From CAYNLK01 sp964398055 (GTDB taxonomy: Bacteria; Chloroflexota; Anaerolineae; 4572-78; J111): 64,000 nt of DNA. The translations under genes were made by a program, and so were the position numbers. Under the pieces are notes generated by a model, which was not told the DNA's origin, did not search any database, and saw nothing but the letters and a program-made list of their open reading frames with translations. The stretch spans positions 1 to 64,000 of the forward strand of contig CAYNLK010000010.1 of the NCBI GenBank assembly GCA_964398055.1, written 5' to 3'. Below, piece by piece: positions 1-7,926 of this stretch (position 1 is the stretch's first letter; each line of letters starts with the position of its first letter).

Positions 1-300
1 CCCCTCCAACTGACCATCGTGACCCTTCTTGAGGGTATACATCGTCACAATGGTCCCGGCTTTCCCATTCCTGGCCTTATCCCCCTTCTGCCGCCGTTTC
101 TTGGGCCCGTGTTGTTGTCGGGCGGCTCGACCCCGATGCCGCTGCGAACCCGGATGGGGATTCGCTCTCCGGGGTCCGCATCGCTTTTCCAACTCTGTCT
201 CCGTGGCGGTCGGAGTGGCCTTGCTGTCAATCTGGATAACCACGACCTCTCCATCCCCAACTGGCGCAGGGGCGTTTTCGAACCACGCCCCGGTTCGTGA
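1..300 (-). mobile_element. ISKra4-like transposase, internal fragment running off the left edge
   Basis: The minus strand is open for 100 codons from about 300 to 1. It reads ...VVIQIDSKATPTATETELEK, then a basic stretch with GPKKRRQKGDKARNGKAG, then TIVTMYTLKKGHDGQLEG. The VVIQID segment followed by a Lys/Arg-rich stretch and (V/I)MYTL(K/R) is the pattern I associate with the catalytic region of ISKra4-family transposases; that assignment is from memory. Its frame differs from the adjoining cysS remnant. No start codon or terminal inverted repeat is visible at the junction, so this is the interior of a transposase gene and not a clean insertion end. Confidence 0.6.
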
Positions 301-584
301 ATGTAATGGGCGGTCCAACGCTTGCCCAATGTCTGCCAATCTTCGGCCACCGCCCTAGCTTTGCGCAGGATATCATCATCGATATCAGTCACATTTTGAA
401 CGTAACGCACCCGATAGCCCTTATACTCCAGATAGCGAATCAATACATCAAAAGTGGTATAGGTAAAGGCGTGCCCCAGGTGAGTAGTATCGTAAGGGGT
501 AATGCCGCAAACGTAGATCGTTACTTCGTCTCCCTGGGGAACAAAAGTCTCAAATTCATGGGAGAGAACGTTATAGAGTTGCAT
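297..584 (-). pseudogene. cysS: cysteinyl-tRNA synthetase, 5' remnant (about 96 codons)
   Basis: The ATG at 584 has a good ribosome site (GGAGG eight bases upstream). The first ~96 residues are a clear CysS N-terminus: YVCGITPYDTTHLGHAF, with the Zn-ligand Cys and the HIGH-type signature as HLGH, then VQNVTDIDDDILRKA and ending KRWTAHYI. The full enzyme charges tRNA-Cys and is normally about 450-500 residues. Homology stops abruptly near position 300, where the sequence becomes transposase-like. The frame stays open to 45 but encodes unrelated sequence. Without the rest of the catalytic domain and the KMSKS region this copy cannot work. Because CysS is essential, an intact copy should exist elsewhere, or the junction is an assembly error. 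The family assignment is firm; the reason for the break is inferred. Confidence 0.8.
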
Positions 585-712
585 AGAACCTCCGGGTACG
601 GATTAATGTTGGCGCTGATAGCATACCCAAGAGTCGATGATATTTCAACCCTGGCGGCTGGGGTTTTTCGAGGGGTAACAATCTTGCTACAATAATAGCC
701 GCCGAACCAAAA

Positions 713-758
713 CGAAAAGCCGAGGTGTCGCCGGCAGAAGATGCCCCTCGGCTTTTCG
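713..758. terminator. Hairpin, 13-bp perfect stem
   Basis: CGAAAAGCCGAGG (713-725) pairs with CCTCGGCTTTTCG (746-758) around a 20-nt loop. The A-rich left arm and T-rich right arm suit a bidirectional rho-independent terminator. It lies between divergent genes, so what it terminates is unclear; it may be left over from a lost gene. Confidence 0.6.
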
Positions 759-799
759 TCTGAAAGATGTTGAACTATTTCAAGTCTACCAAAACATTG

Positions 800-827
800 T
801 TTGAATCTCGTTTGAAACAGCTTGAAA
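800..827 (+). promoter_or_regulatory. Three TTTGAA-type direct repeats at 10-11 bp spacing
   Basis: TTTGAA at 800, TTTGAA at 811 and CTTGAA at 821 fall about one helical turn apart, as expected for sites read by a protein binding one DNA face. A second pair with the same 11-bp period lies at 1079-1095. Seen directly; the regulatory role is inferred. Confidence 0.4.
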
Positions 828-971
828 ATTGGTCAAAAAAGAGATCAATAGCCCATCAATCGACCAGATGACTGGCGCTTCAAACAGGTCAATACCACTC
901 GGGTTTCCACCGTTGACCCACTTCTTTTAAAGCCAAAGCGCCAATCACCCAAATAGGTAGGCCGGAAATAA

Positions 972-1001
972 GAAAAGCCGGGGGGGATAACCCGGCTTTT
1001 C
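972..1001. terminator. Hairpin, 11-bp stem
   Basis: GAAAAGCCGGG (972-982) pairs with CCCGGCTTTTC (991-1001) around an 8-nt loop. It is like the hairpin at 713-758 and probably terminator-like. It lies about 100 bp before the methyltransferase start. Confidence 0.6.
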
Positions 1002-1078
1002 AAAGAAGGAGAGAGGATCTGTTGTGCTGGTGAAGCAGAAATCGTGGCCGATCTATGGTAAAGTATAACAAACCCAGG

Positions 1079-1095
1079 TTTGAATTCGGTTTGAA
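1079..1095 (+). promoter_or_regulatory. TTTGAA direct repeat pair before the methyltransferase
   Basis: TTTGAA at 1079-1084 and at 1090-1095 are 11 bp apart and end 12 bp before the ATG at 1107. A TATAAC at 1064-1069 could be a -10 box, in which case the pair would lie in the transcribed leader or start region and could act as an operator. Confidence 0.35.
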
Positions 1096-1106
1096 ACCTT
1101 AAGAAA

Positions 1107-2060
1107 ATGGAGTTTTATAATGAAATCAGGTCAAATAGACGTTATGGGAATCGCCTGATGAAGAGGATCACAATTGCCGAAAAGTATAGCCAGCCAGAGG
1201 TAGTCAGCTACTGGCAAAATTTGAGCCAAGCAGGCCTGCAAAATGCGGAATGGGAACTGGCGGCGCGCTACTTGCCGCCGGCCAGCCGGGTGTTAGACGT
1301 TGGCTGCGGCGCGGGCCGAGCCGTACTGGCTCTAAGCCAGGCCGGACACCAGGTTACGGGGATTGATTTGAGCCTGCCGATACTGGCCGCCGGGCGTCAA
1401 TTGTCGGCTTCAATGCGGCTCGGTGGCGCTAATCTGCTGGCGCTGCCCTTTGCCGACGACTCTTTTGGCGCGATCAGCATGTTTTTTGGGGCGCTCCAGC
1501 ACATCCAGGGACGGGACAACCGGGTCCGCGCCCTGACCGAGTTGGCCCGGATCAGCCGTTCCAGGGGACGCATGCTGGTAGGCCTGGATAACCTGGCCCC
1601 AACCTTGAGCTGCTATGCTTACTGGCTGGCCAAAAAGCTGCAACCGGGCAAAACCAGCTCCACTGCCCCGGCGACAAATCCTTCAACAGCCGCCGATATG
1701 GCCTTGTGGAGCCGGAGCATGCGGCAGGTCCACCCGGTGATCTGGCATCTGCGCGGTTTGGTCCGGACTCTCCGCTGGCGGAGCTGGCCGGGGCTAATTG
1801 ACCTGATCCGCCAAAGTGGCCTGGTCAGGCAAATGGAACCGGGCGATATTTATGTGGCTCAATTCAGCTTGCAGACCACTTCCGGCCAGATTTACTATCA
1901 CCGCTATCGAGCGGATGAATTCACTGCTGAAGCCGCCAGAGCCGGCTGGCTTCTATTAGGCTACCACAGCGGCAGCGAGTTGAGCGAGGACCGACTCTAT
2001 CCACCGGTAATTCGCGGCCAAGATAAGCAACTCTTTTTTGCCCTTGAAAAGAGTAGTTGA
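1107..2060 (+). CDS. Class I SAM-dependent methyltransferase
   Basis: Predicted cytosolic methyltransferase of 317 residues. The SAM-binding Rossmann motif I is clear at about residues 62-76 (VLDVGCGAGRAVLAL), followed by an acidic residue at the end of strand 2 (TGIDLS) and a motif II/III region (LPFADDSFGAISMFFGALQHI). This matches Methyltransf_11/25-type small-molecule methyltransferases. The substrate cannot be read from sequence. The C-terminal third (about 200-317) has no family I recognise. An internal ATG at 1158 (MKRITIAEKYSQ) is an alternative start; neither has a strong ribosome site. The gene stands alone on the plus strand beside minus-strand genes, preceded by TTTGAA direct repeats that may control it. 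Confidence 0.85.
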   Translation: MEFYNEIRSNRRYGNRLMKRITIAEKYSQPEVVSYWQNLSQAGLQNAEWELAARYLPPASRVLDVGCGAGRAVLALSQAGHQVTGIDLSLPILAAGRQLSASMRLGGANLLALPFADDSFGAISMFFGALQHIQGRDNRVRALTELARISRSRGRMLVGLDNLAPTLSCYAYWLAKKLQPGKTSSTAPATNPSTAADMALWSRSMRQVHPVIWHLRGLVRTLRWRSWPGLIDLIRQSGLVRQMEPGDIYVAQFSLQTTSGQIYYHRYRADEFTAEAARAGWLLLGYHSGSELSEDRLYPPVIRGQDKQLFFALEKSS

Positions 2061-2118
2061 GATTTACATAACTACATAGAAAAGCTTTTATAACCATTTT
2101 GGGCAGGGATTTGATGGT

Positions 2119-2766
2119 CTAAACCTCCCGGGCGTCAATAACGTGGTCGCCCAGGGCTTCCAATGTATCGATCAACTGCTCCTTGCTGACCTCCCGCACC
2201 TTCATCACCAGACCATCTTCCAACGGCTTGGCCTCAATTGGGAAAGAGCCTACGCTGAGAATTTCGCCGCCCAGTTGAAACACGGCCTGAGATATCCTGG
2301 CCAACACGCCCTTGCCCTTGGGTACTTGTAGGGTGAGACGTAACCCGGACTCGCCGCCGCCGAACATCGCCACCAGGGTCCTGAAAATATCGGTCTCAGT
2401 GATGATCCCCACCACCTGCCCCCCCTCCATTACCGGTAAGCCGCCAAGCCGGTGGACCACCATCAGATGAGCCGCGGCTTCCAGGACGGTATCGGGCGTG
2501 GTGCTGATAACCTCGCGAGTCATCAGCCGTTCAATCTTTATTTTAGACAACATATAGTTCATTTCCCACACGCTCAACGAGGTAGCCGGCGAGGGCGAGG
2601 CATACAACAAATCACGCTCGGCGACAATGCCCACAACTCTGCCTCTGGCATCAACAACCGGCAAGCGCCGGAACTTGCGCTCCTGCATCAGCCGCAAGGC
2701 ATCCTGAAAAGGCATATCAGGGGGGACAGTAACAACTGGCGAACTCATGATATCGCGTACGAACAT
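2119..2766 (-). CDS. CBS-domain pair protein with C-terminal ACT-like domain
   Basis: Cytosolic regulatory protein of 215 residues. Two CBS motifs make a Bateman module: the first has MFVRDIMSSPVVTVPPDM and ends GIVAERDLLY; the second has LMTREVISTTPDTVLEAA and ends VVGIITETDIF. A C-terminal ACT-like segment (RLTLQVPKGKGVLARISQAV) follows. Bateman modules usually bind adenine nucleotides and ACT domains small ligands, so a sensor role is likely, with no partner evident. The reading frame is open farther upstream, but the ATG at 2766 is preceded by GGAGG at proper spacing, so I start there. The neighbour upstream is an inverted repeat unit (2806-2889). Confidence 0.85.
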   Translation of the reverse strand: MFVRDIMSSPVVTVPPDMPFQDALRLMQERKFRRLPVVDARGRVVGIVAERDLLYASPSPATSLSVWEMNYMLSKIKIERLMTREVISTTPDTVLEAAAHLMVVHRLGGLPVMEGGQVVGIITETDIFRTLVAMFGGGESGLRLTLQVPKGKGVLARISQAVFQLGGEILSVGSFPIEAKPLEDGLVMKVREVSKEQLIDTLEALGDHVIDAREV

Positions 2767-2805
2767 AGTATGATCCTCCGGGTTTGCTAAACTTGAGTAA
2801 AAAGC

Positions 2806-2889
2806 AAGTGCCGGGCACTTTTGACGACAAAACCTCGACGTATTTGGCGAAACCAACCACAAATTATGATTGTTGCGTGCCCGGCACTT
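2806..2889. repeat. Inverted repeat unit with AAGTGCCGGGCAC ends
   Basis: AAGTGCCGGGCACTT (2806-2820), itself a palindrome, is matched in inverted orientation by GTGCCCGGCACTT (2877-2889) across about 56 bp. It lies between the CBS gene and the NTP_transf_5 gene. The form suits a small non-autonomous mobile repeat (REP/MITE-like) or a terminator pair. No ORF lies inside. Confidence 0.55.
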
Positions 2890-2911
2890 AAATTCCGATC
2901 AACTCCGATAT

Positions 2912-4135
2912 TCAATCTCCACTGAGCCAACTTTGGCTGTAATTACCGATTCGCTCGACCAGATAACGGGGGTAAAATAGAAATCCGAGCCAGGGGTGGC
3001 TCAAATTATATTTTACCACAAGTTGGCCCAGCGGTGGTAGCAGGGCAAAACGAATAATGCCCAATCGCTCTCGCAACGAACTGGCAGTCAGAAAAGTTAG
3101 GTGGTAATCCTGGCCCCTGGCTCGACGCCGGTAGTCGGCGGTAAGCACATCATTGATCCCTTGCTTGACCAGCCATTGCCGAAACGGCTCAGGTGTGATC
3201 GCAGTAAAACGCTGCCAGATGTGGGCCGGCGGCAGCGGAGCTGCAAAAATTCGGTGCGCCAGAAACAGCGAAGCATAGACAAAACGGCCGATGTGGGCCT
3301 GAGTGACCTGAGACCAAATAAGCTCCCAATCTAGCCAGGGTATCTGCCGGGTCAACCGGGCCAGGTCCAACAGTTGGTTCAACCGGGCTGCCCGCTCGAT
3401 CAGGTGGCCGGCAAAGTGCATCGCCAGATGAATCAGCAGCTCTTCATCAGCCAGGAGCTGCATCGACTCGCCGGCGACGGTACAACTCCGAGCACAAGAC
3501 CACACCTGGGTTAACTGGCTTACCTGCAAACCCCGCCAGCTTTGCTCCCAAAGCTGAGTGTGCAGCTCGACCGGGCGCGGGTAGTTGGGGTCAAACAGGT
3601 AGCCATCCCAGCTATAACCATCGTTGCGCCACAGCGGCGGCAAATGTTTTTCGATCCACTCATCCTTGGCCGGCAATGGTTTGAAGCCGGCCGCTATTAA
3701 AGCCTGGTGCCCGGCCTGAGCCGAGCCAGCCGGGACCAGGAAATCGTGATCGTACAGGACCCGGTGGGCCGGCTTGAGGTAGAGGCGCTCTACCAGGGGC
3801 CAGCCTTTGAGGACCAGATGGGGCACCCCGGCTGCGGTCAAGAGGTGATGGATTTCCAACAGTTCCCGGCAAATCTGCTCATTACGGGCGGCATTATCGG
3901 TATAAGCCCGGGCCAGCCGGGCGCCGATGTCGGCGGGAACGAATTGGAGGGCGCCGGCCTGTCGCCACACGTCATAGAGCAAAGGGGTTAAGCTGTGGCC
4001 ATCGGCGTGGTCAACCAGCCTTGGCCAGTCGACCTCACGGGCCGCGGCCAGGCGCGCCACCACTTCCATCGGGGTAACCGACAGGCCAAGAGTAGAAACC
4101 ATAAGCTGGGCGACGTTGAGCAGCTTGTTATTCAT
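2912..4135 (-). CDS. NTP_transf_5 family protein (putative nucleotidyltransferase)
   Basis: About 407 residues. The core (residues ~110-240) has the nucleotidyltransferase-fold features of the uncharacterised NTP_transf_5 family: VLKGWPLVERLYLKPAHRVLYDHDFLV, an LKG followed by R...D-x-D-like metal-binding positions, then a helical all-alpha C-terminal half with LLIHLAMHFAGHL. This family recurs beside RiPP (lasso peptide) and exopolysaccharide genes, but its reaction is not established. A paralogue lies at 19406-20578. I use the ATG at 4135; a TTG directly before it is less likely. The gene diverges from the glycosyltransferase at 4191, with only 55 bp between the starts. Confidence 0.75.
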   Translation of the reverse strand: MNNKLLNVAQLMVSTLGLSVTPMEVVARLAAAREVDWPRLVDHADGHSLTPLLYDVWRQAGALQFVPADIGARLARAYTDNAARNEQICRELLEIHHLLTAAGVPHLVLKGWPLVERLYLKPAHRVLYDHDFLVPAGSAQAGHQALIAAGFKPLPAKDEWIEKHLPPLWRNDGYSWDGYLFDPNYPRPVELHTQLWEQSWRGLQVSQLTQVWSCARSCTVAGESMQLLADEELLIHLAMHFAGHLIERAARLNQLLDLARLTRQIPWLDWELIWSQVTQAHIGRFVYASLFLAHRIFAAPLPPAHIWQRFTAITPEPFRQWLVKQGINDVLTADYRRRARGQDYHLTFLTASSLRERLGIIRFALLPPLGQLVVKYNLSHPWLGFLFYPRYLVERIGNYSQSWLSGD

Positions 4136-4190
4136 CAAAAATCAAGGACTCGGGTGATTTTGCTTACTGTGGTGATGTGATTATAGTGAG

Positions 4191-5888
4191 ATGACCCTGA
4201 AGAGACAAATTATGTCTATCAACACTCGGTTGAGTGCTACAAAACTTATTCCGGTGGTGCTGCTGGTCGCCTTTGGTTTTGCGGCGATGTACCTCCTCAC
4301 CGCCTGGCCTCGCCTTGTTTACCCCTATGATCTTGATTTTATCGAAGACGGTATCTTGATGACCTCCCTACGCTTGAGCCAGGGCCAGCCAATTTTTATT
4401 GCTCCCCAAGCCGACTTTGCGCCTCACGTCTATATGCCGCTGTATGCCTGGCTGGGCGGACTGCTTTTTAAGCTGACCGCTCCCGGCTATGGGCCGCTGC
4501 GCGGCCTTTCGTTGCTGGCGACGCTGACAACTGTAGGTTTGATCTTTTGGATTGCCCGGCGGGAAAGCAGCCACAACTGGCTGGGGTTGGCCTGCGCCGG
4601 TCTGTACCTGGGCGGCTACCGGATCAACGGCTTTTGGTATGAGCTGGCTCGGGTCGACAGCCTGTTTGTGGCCCTCTCTTTGGCCGGGTTGGCGCTGGGA
4701 GTTTATGGCCGCCGATCCAAACTCGGATTGGTGGGCGCAGCTATGGTCCTGGCCCTGGCCTTTCTGACCAAGCAGACCGCCCTCGTAGTGGGGATTGGCT
4801 TGGGTATGTATCTACTGATCACTATTGGTCGATGGGCCTGGCTGTATTGGTTACCGTATGGGCTGTTGACCATCACCCCGGTTATCCTTTTGAATTGGTT
4901 GAGTGACGGCCGGTTTCTGTATTACACCTACCATATCGCCTCGATCAACCCGGTCGAGCTTGGACGAGTGCTGAATTTTGTGGGCTTTGAGTTGCTGGGG
5001 GTTATGGCCGGCCTGACTTTGATGACCATCTTGGCGGCCCTGCTCACCTGCCGGCAGAACGGCCTGGCCGGTCTCTGGCGGCAGCCGTGGTTCATCTGGA
5101 TCGGCCTGGCAGTGGTGATTAGCGGGTTGGGCCGGGCATCGGTTGGCGGGAATCTCAACAACCGGATGATAGCCTACAGCCTGCTTTGTCTGGGGCCGGC
5201 CTTGTTGATGGATAGCCTTATTGGCTATACGAAAACGAGAGCGGGGCGACGAATCGCGATAGTCTCGTTGTTGATCCTGAGCCAATTCGCTCTGGGGGGG
5301 TACAATCCGCTCCGCTACATCCCCACCCCGGCGATGTCAGCCAGCGGCAACCGCCTGATCGAGCGGATTGCGGCGGAGGAGGGCGAAGTGCTGGTCCTGC
5401 TGCATCCCTACTACGCCTGGCTGGCCGGCAAACAGCCGTCGGCCCAGATTGCAGCGCTGTGGCACGCCCGCGAGCGAGGGACGTTGCCCCTCCCCGCAGA
5501 TTTTGTGGCTCGAATCGAAAGCCGCTATTACGCGGCCATCATCGCCGATAACAGCTTGTTCGAAACCGAGCCTGAATTGCAGCAATTGCTCAATCTGCAT
5601 TACATCCCTGCCGAGACTTTGGCCCCGGACGAGTCGCCGCCCACCCTGACCGGCATGGTCGTGCGACCGGAGATTGTCTATAGGCCGCGCCAGGGCGAAT
5701 TATTCAATTTATGCCAACATTTGGGTGAAGACCTGGATAATTCCGGCCACTTGACTGCCCAGCGTCAAACGATACAAATCGGCTCGCGACACCAAAGCCT
5801 CCAGCGTGGCCTGGTGGTGGACCAGGCGCGGGGCTTCGTCCCAATAAACGGTGTTGGCGATCAGCCGCGGCCAAACCTCAGCCGGTGA
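4191..5888 (+). CDS. Polytopic membrane glycosyltransferase-like protein (GT-C type)
   Basis: 565 residues with about ten hydrophobic segments. After the first membrane helix comes an acidic motif in the exoplasmic loop (YPYDLDFIEDGILM), typical of GT-C enzymes that use polyprenyl-phosphate sugars; a second acidic site is ELARVDSLF. The soluble C-terminal part begins near residue 385. Donor and acceptor are unknown. The last ~60 residues are hydrophilic and antisense to the convergent HprK-like gene, giving a 180-bp overlap. The natural stop may have been lost, because the conserved-looking part ends near VYRPRQGELF (about 5700). Starts at 4191 or 4212 are possible. It is the only plus-strand gene amid minus-strand glycan genes. 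Confidence 0.7.
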   Translation: MTLKRQIMSINTRLSATKLIPVVLLVAFGFAAMYLLTAWPRLVYPYDLDFIEDGILMTSLRLSQGQPIFIAPQADFAPHVYMPLYAWLGGLLFKLTAPGYGPLRGLSLLATLTTVGLIFWIARRESSHNWLGLACAGLYLGGYRINGFWYELARVDSLFVALSLAGLALGVYGRRSKLGLVGAAMVLALAFLTKQTALVVGIGLGMYLLITIGRWAWLYWLPYGLLTITPVILLNWLSDGRFLYYTYHIASINPVELGRVLNFVGFELLGVMAGLTLMTILAALLTCRQNGLAGLWRQPWFIWIGLAVVISGLGRASVGGNLNNRMIAYSLLCLGPALLMDSLIGYTKTRAGRRIAIVSLLILSQFALGGYNPLRYIPTPAMSASGNRLIERIAAEEGEVLVLLHPYYAWLAGKQPSAQIAALWHARERGTLPLPADFVARIESRYYAAIIADNSLFETEPELQQLLNLHYIPAETLAPDESPPTLTGMVVRPEIVYRPRQGELFNLCQHLGEDLDNSGHLTAQRQTIQIGSRHQSLQRGLVVDQARGFVPINGVGDQPRPNLSR

Positions 5889-6785
5889 GAGGGGGCCAAG
5901 TTGCGTTTGAGCTGTATCGCTCCGCTCGACAAAGCAGAGATGGATAACGGAAGGGCTAATGACCGTCTCGACGAGTCGCTGCGGGTGAGCCGCCCGCAGG
6001 TTGACCACGGTCTTGCGCTGCTCCCTTACCCGAACGGCCTCGCCGATGTACTCAGCGAATAACGACAATACGTCGTCCCGCAGCTTGACCTCCCCAATCG
6101 GATAGCCGCCGACGCTGAAACCAGCTTCAGCCTGTTTGATCAAGACCATCCCGTCGGCCAAAAAGTGGTAACCGGCCCGTAACAAATGCAAGGCCGTGGT
6201 CGATTTGCCGGTGTTGTGGGAACCAATCAACACAAGCAATCGCTGCCGGTCAGGGTCAAACAGGCCGGAGGCGTGGAGCATGGCCCACTCGGTCAGGAGG
6301 AAGTTGAGCAGGTAATGGTCGATGAAATAGCGGCTGACCAGGCGGCTCTCCGCCGCCAGAGCGGGTGACAGAAAGACGACAGCCTCTCTGGCCTCCAGGT
6401 TGGCCAGGCCGTGTCCCCACACCCCGGCCGAGACGGTAATCCACTTACCGACGCCGGAGTAGACCAATCGTTCCGGGAAATCATCAGGTACCGGTTCGGT
6501 AGTCTCCGATCTGACCACGAGCTGGAGCCGCATGGGTTGGCCGTTTGAGGTCGCCGCCCGGCTAAAACGGCCGGCAGACAGGCGAGCCGCAGCGAGCACA
6601 TCTGACTGGTTGGCCGTAATTGTGGCCGGAATACCCAATGGTTCGAATTCAAACAGTTCGGTTTGGGCGTTACGTTGGCGGGACCAGAAGTCGGGGAGTA
6701 AGTTTTGAGTTTTTAGTTTTGAGTTCTTAGTTGAGTTCTTAGTTTTCAATTTTGGGTTTTGAGGTGTTTCTTTGGATTGAGGCAT
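5709..6785 (-). CDS. HprK-like serine kinase-related ATPase
   Basis: About 358 residues, resembling the C-terminal kinase domain of HPr kinase as found in RiPP and exopolysaccharide loci rather than true PTS HprK. The P-loop is LIGSHNTGKST (about residues 183-193), followed by HLLRAGYHFLADGMVLI, a typical HprK-like block. In lasso-peptide clusters such kinases phosphorylate the peptide C-terminus; here the substrate is unknown. The N-terminal ~25 residues (PQNPKLKTKNSTKNSKLKTQ) are translated heptamer repeat DNA and probably not functional. A GTG at 6791 overlaps the upstream stop; ATG at 6785 is chosen. It is coupled to the four-helix-bundle gene before it and converges on the GT-C gene. Confidence 0.7.
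   Translation of the reverse strand: MPQSKETPQNPKLKTKNSTKNSKLKTQNLLPDFWSRQRNAQTELFEFEPLGIPATITANQSDVLAAARLSAGRFSRAATSNGQPMRLQLVVRSETTEPVPDDFPERLVYSGVGKWITVSAGVWGHGLANLEAREAVVFLSPALAAESRLVSRYFIDHYLLNFLLTEWAMLHASGLFDPDRQRLLVLIGSHNTGKSTTALHLLRAGYHFLADGMVLIKQAEAGFSVGGYPIGEVKLRDDVLSLFAEYIGEAVRVREQRKTVVNLRAAHPQRLVETVISPSVIHLCFVERSDTAQTQLGPLSPAEVWPRLIANTVYWDEAPRLVHHQATLEALVSRADLYRLTLGSQVAGIIQVFTQMLA
6701..6764. repeat. Degenerate heptamer tandem repeat (AGTTTTG type)
   Basis: Reads as AGTTTTG/AGTTTTT/AGTTTTG/AGTTCTT units with one shortened unit, then AGTTTTC/AATTTTG/GGTTTTG. It lies inside the 5' end of the HprK-like coding frame and gives its Lys/Asn/Thr-rich start. Confidence 0.9.
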
Positions 6786-6787
6786 GG

Positions 6788-7135
6788 TCACGATTTTTGA
6801 CCCGTTGTTTTGACAATGCCAGTCAGGATACGAATGAGTTCATCGCTATGTTCGAGTTCTGGAGAAACATCGATATCGACCAGGTCTGAGGCTTGCAGCA
6901 GGCGCAACCAGTAGTTCGTCTCACGGGCTTCTTTAGAAGCAATCGACATTTTGGACAGGAAGTCTCTCCGGCTTTGACCTGCCAGGGCTTCTTCTACATT
7001 TGCTCCGATGCTGGTACCACTCCGCAACAATTGCTTTGAGATTACGTACTCCCGTTTTTCCTGCAATTTCTGGTACAGCTTGATGATCTCCAAAGCAGAT
7101 TCAAAACTCTTCTTCTGAACAATACTATCAGCCAT
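6788..7135 (-). CDS. Four-helix bundle protein (23S rRNA intervening-sequence family)
   Basis: 115 residues, mostly helical: KSFESALEIIKLYQKLQEKREYVISKQLLRSGTSIGANVEEA is the hallmark of the TIGR02436/S23 four-helix bundle family, which includes proteins encoded in 23S rRNA intervening sequences and relatives of the diversity-generating-retroelement accessory protein Avd. No reverse transcriptase or rRNA is nearby, so this is a stand-alone member; its function is unknown and it may bind nucleic acid. ATG at 7135. The stop overlaps a GTG of the HprK-like gene. Upstream is a heptamer repeat spacer. Confidence 0.85.
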   Translation of the reverse strand: MADSIVQKKSFESALEIIKLYQKLQEKREYVISKQLLRSGTSIGANVEEALAGQSRRDFLSKMSIASKEARETNYWLRLLQASDLVDIDVSPELEHSDELIRILTGIVKTTGQKS

Positions 7136-7145
7136 ACAGATTCCC

Positions 7146-7184
7146 TAACTAAAAACTCAACCCTAAAAACTTAAAACTCAAATT
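7146..7184. repeat. Degenerate heptamer tandem repeat (AACTCAA type)
   Basis: AACTAAA/AACTCAA/CCCTAAA/AACTTAA/AACTCAA units. The stop codon of the endonuclease-like gene (7171-7173) is inside this repeat. Confidence 0.85.
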
Positions 7185-7926
7185 GGGCCAGAAGCGGCAA
7201 ATGATCAGAAGCAACTTTCACCGCCTTGATCTCGTCAACCACCCGGCAGGCGCATAAAGCGGAAGCCAAGGCGGGAGGGGCGAGAATGTAATCGTAGCGG
7301 GTGGTCAGGTTGCCGGGCATCCAGGTAAAGCCATCGTCATGGGGATGCAAATGGCGGAAACAATCGACGTAACCGGCTTTGAGCAGGCGAGGCAATGCCA
7401 GCCGGAAAATCAAGCCCAGTTGCCAGGCCATCACCCGGCGCATCTGGGGCGGGTTGCGGCGTTGGAGCACCCGGTCGCCCGGGGCGATGGCGTTCAAATC
7501 GCCCACAATCAGGTGGGGACCGGGCCGGCGCGCCCGGATAACCGCCAGCAATTTGCCGACCGCCTGCCAGCGGCGGATTTCAAAAGGTAGCAGCAAGTAG
7601 GGCAGCAGGTGAACGTTGTAAATTATCAGCGGGCCGGCCGGCAGGTCGAGTTTGGTTTCGAGGACGGCCTGGGTTAACGGTGGTTTCCGGTAAATCTGCC
7701 AGTCGAGAATGGGAAAACGGGACAGGGTAGCAATGTGCCGGTCGCCGCTGCCGGCGGCCCAGATGTGGGTCATTTCCAGCCGCCGGGCCAGAGTGGCAAC
7801 AACCTCGGGATCATCGGCCTCGGTCAGGGTGACGATGTCGGCCTGGGCATCGGCCAGCACGGTGTGGATTGGCTCCAGCCGGTCGGCGCCGCCCAGGTAG
7901 AGATTGTAGGTGAGGAGGCGAAACAT
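7171..7926 (-). CDS. Endonuclease/exonuclease/phosphatase (EEP) family protein
   Basis: 251 residues of a metal-dependent phosphoesterase fold. Visible motifs in order: LLTYNLYLG (Asn metal ligand), LTEAD in place of the usual Q-E, HIATLSRFPI, YNVHLLPY (His), IVGDLNAI (D-x-N), and the terminal ASDHLPLLAQF (catalytic D-H). All EEP key positions are present, so it should be active; the substrate (nucleic acid, phospholipid or other phosphodiester) is not predictable. No signal peptide. The ATG abuts the stop of the radical SAM gene (TAA-ATG), so the two are co-translated. The last codons derive from a heptamer repeat. Confidence 0.85.
   Translation of the reverse strand: MFRLLTYNLYLGGADRLEPIHTVLADAQADIVTLTEADDPEVVATLARRLEMTHIWAAGSGDRHIATLSRFPILDWQIYRKPPLTQAVLETKLDLPAGPLIIYNVHLLPYLLLPFEIRRWQAVGKLLAVIRARRPGPHLIVGDLNAIAPGDRVLQRRNPPQMRRVMAWQLGLIFRLALPRLLKAGYVDCFRHLHPHDDGFTWMPGNLTTRYDYILAPPALASALCACRVVDEIKAVKVASDHLPLLAQFEF

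Larger units (their letters stand above)
585..1106. other. Intergenic stretch with two hairpins and TTTGAA direct repeats
   Basis: No protein-coding gene is convincing here. It separates the divergent cysS remnant and the methyltransferase gene. It contains two GC-rich hairpins sharing an AAAAGCCG arm (713-758 and 972-1001) and two clusters of TTTGAA direct repeats (800-827 and 1079-1095), annotated separately. Confidence 0.7.

Noticed and set aside
45..296. Continuation of the cysS frame
   Set aside because: The residues are not CysS-like; the same DNA gives transposase in another frame.
6788..7135. Four-helix bundle gene as the Avd of a diversity-generating retroelement
   Set aside because: No reverse transcriptase, template repeat or variable repeat was found nearby, although a SUMF1-like protein (a common DGR target fold) is 2.4 kb away.
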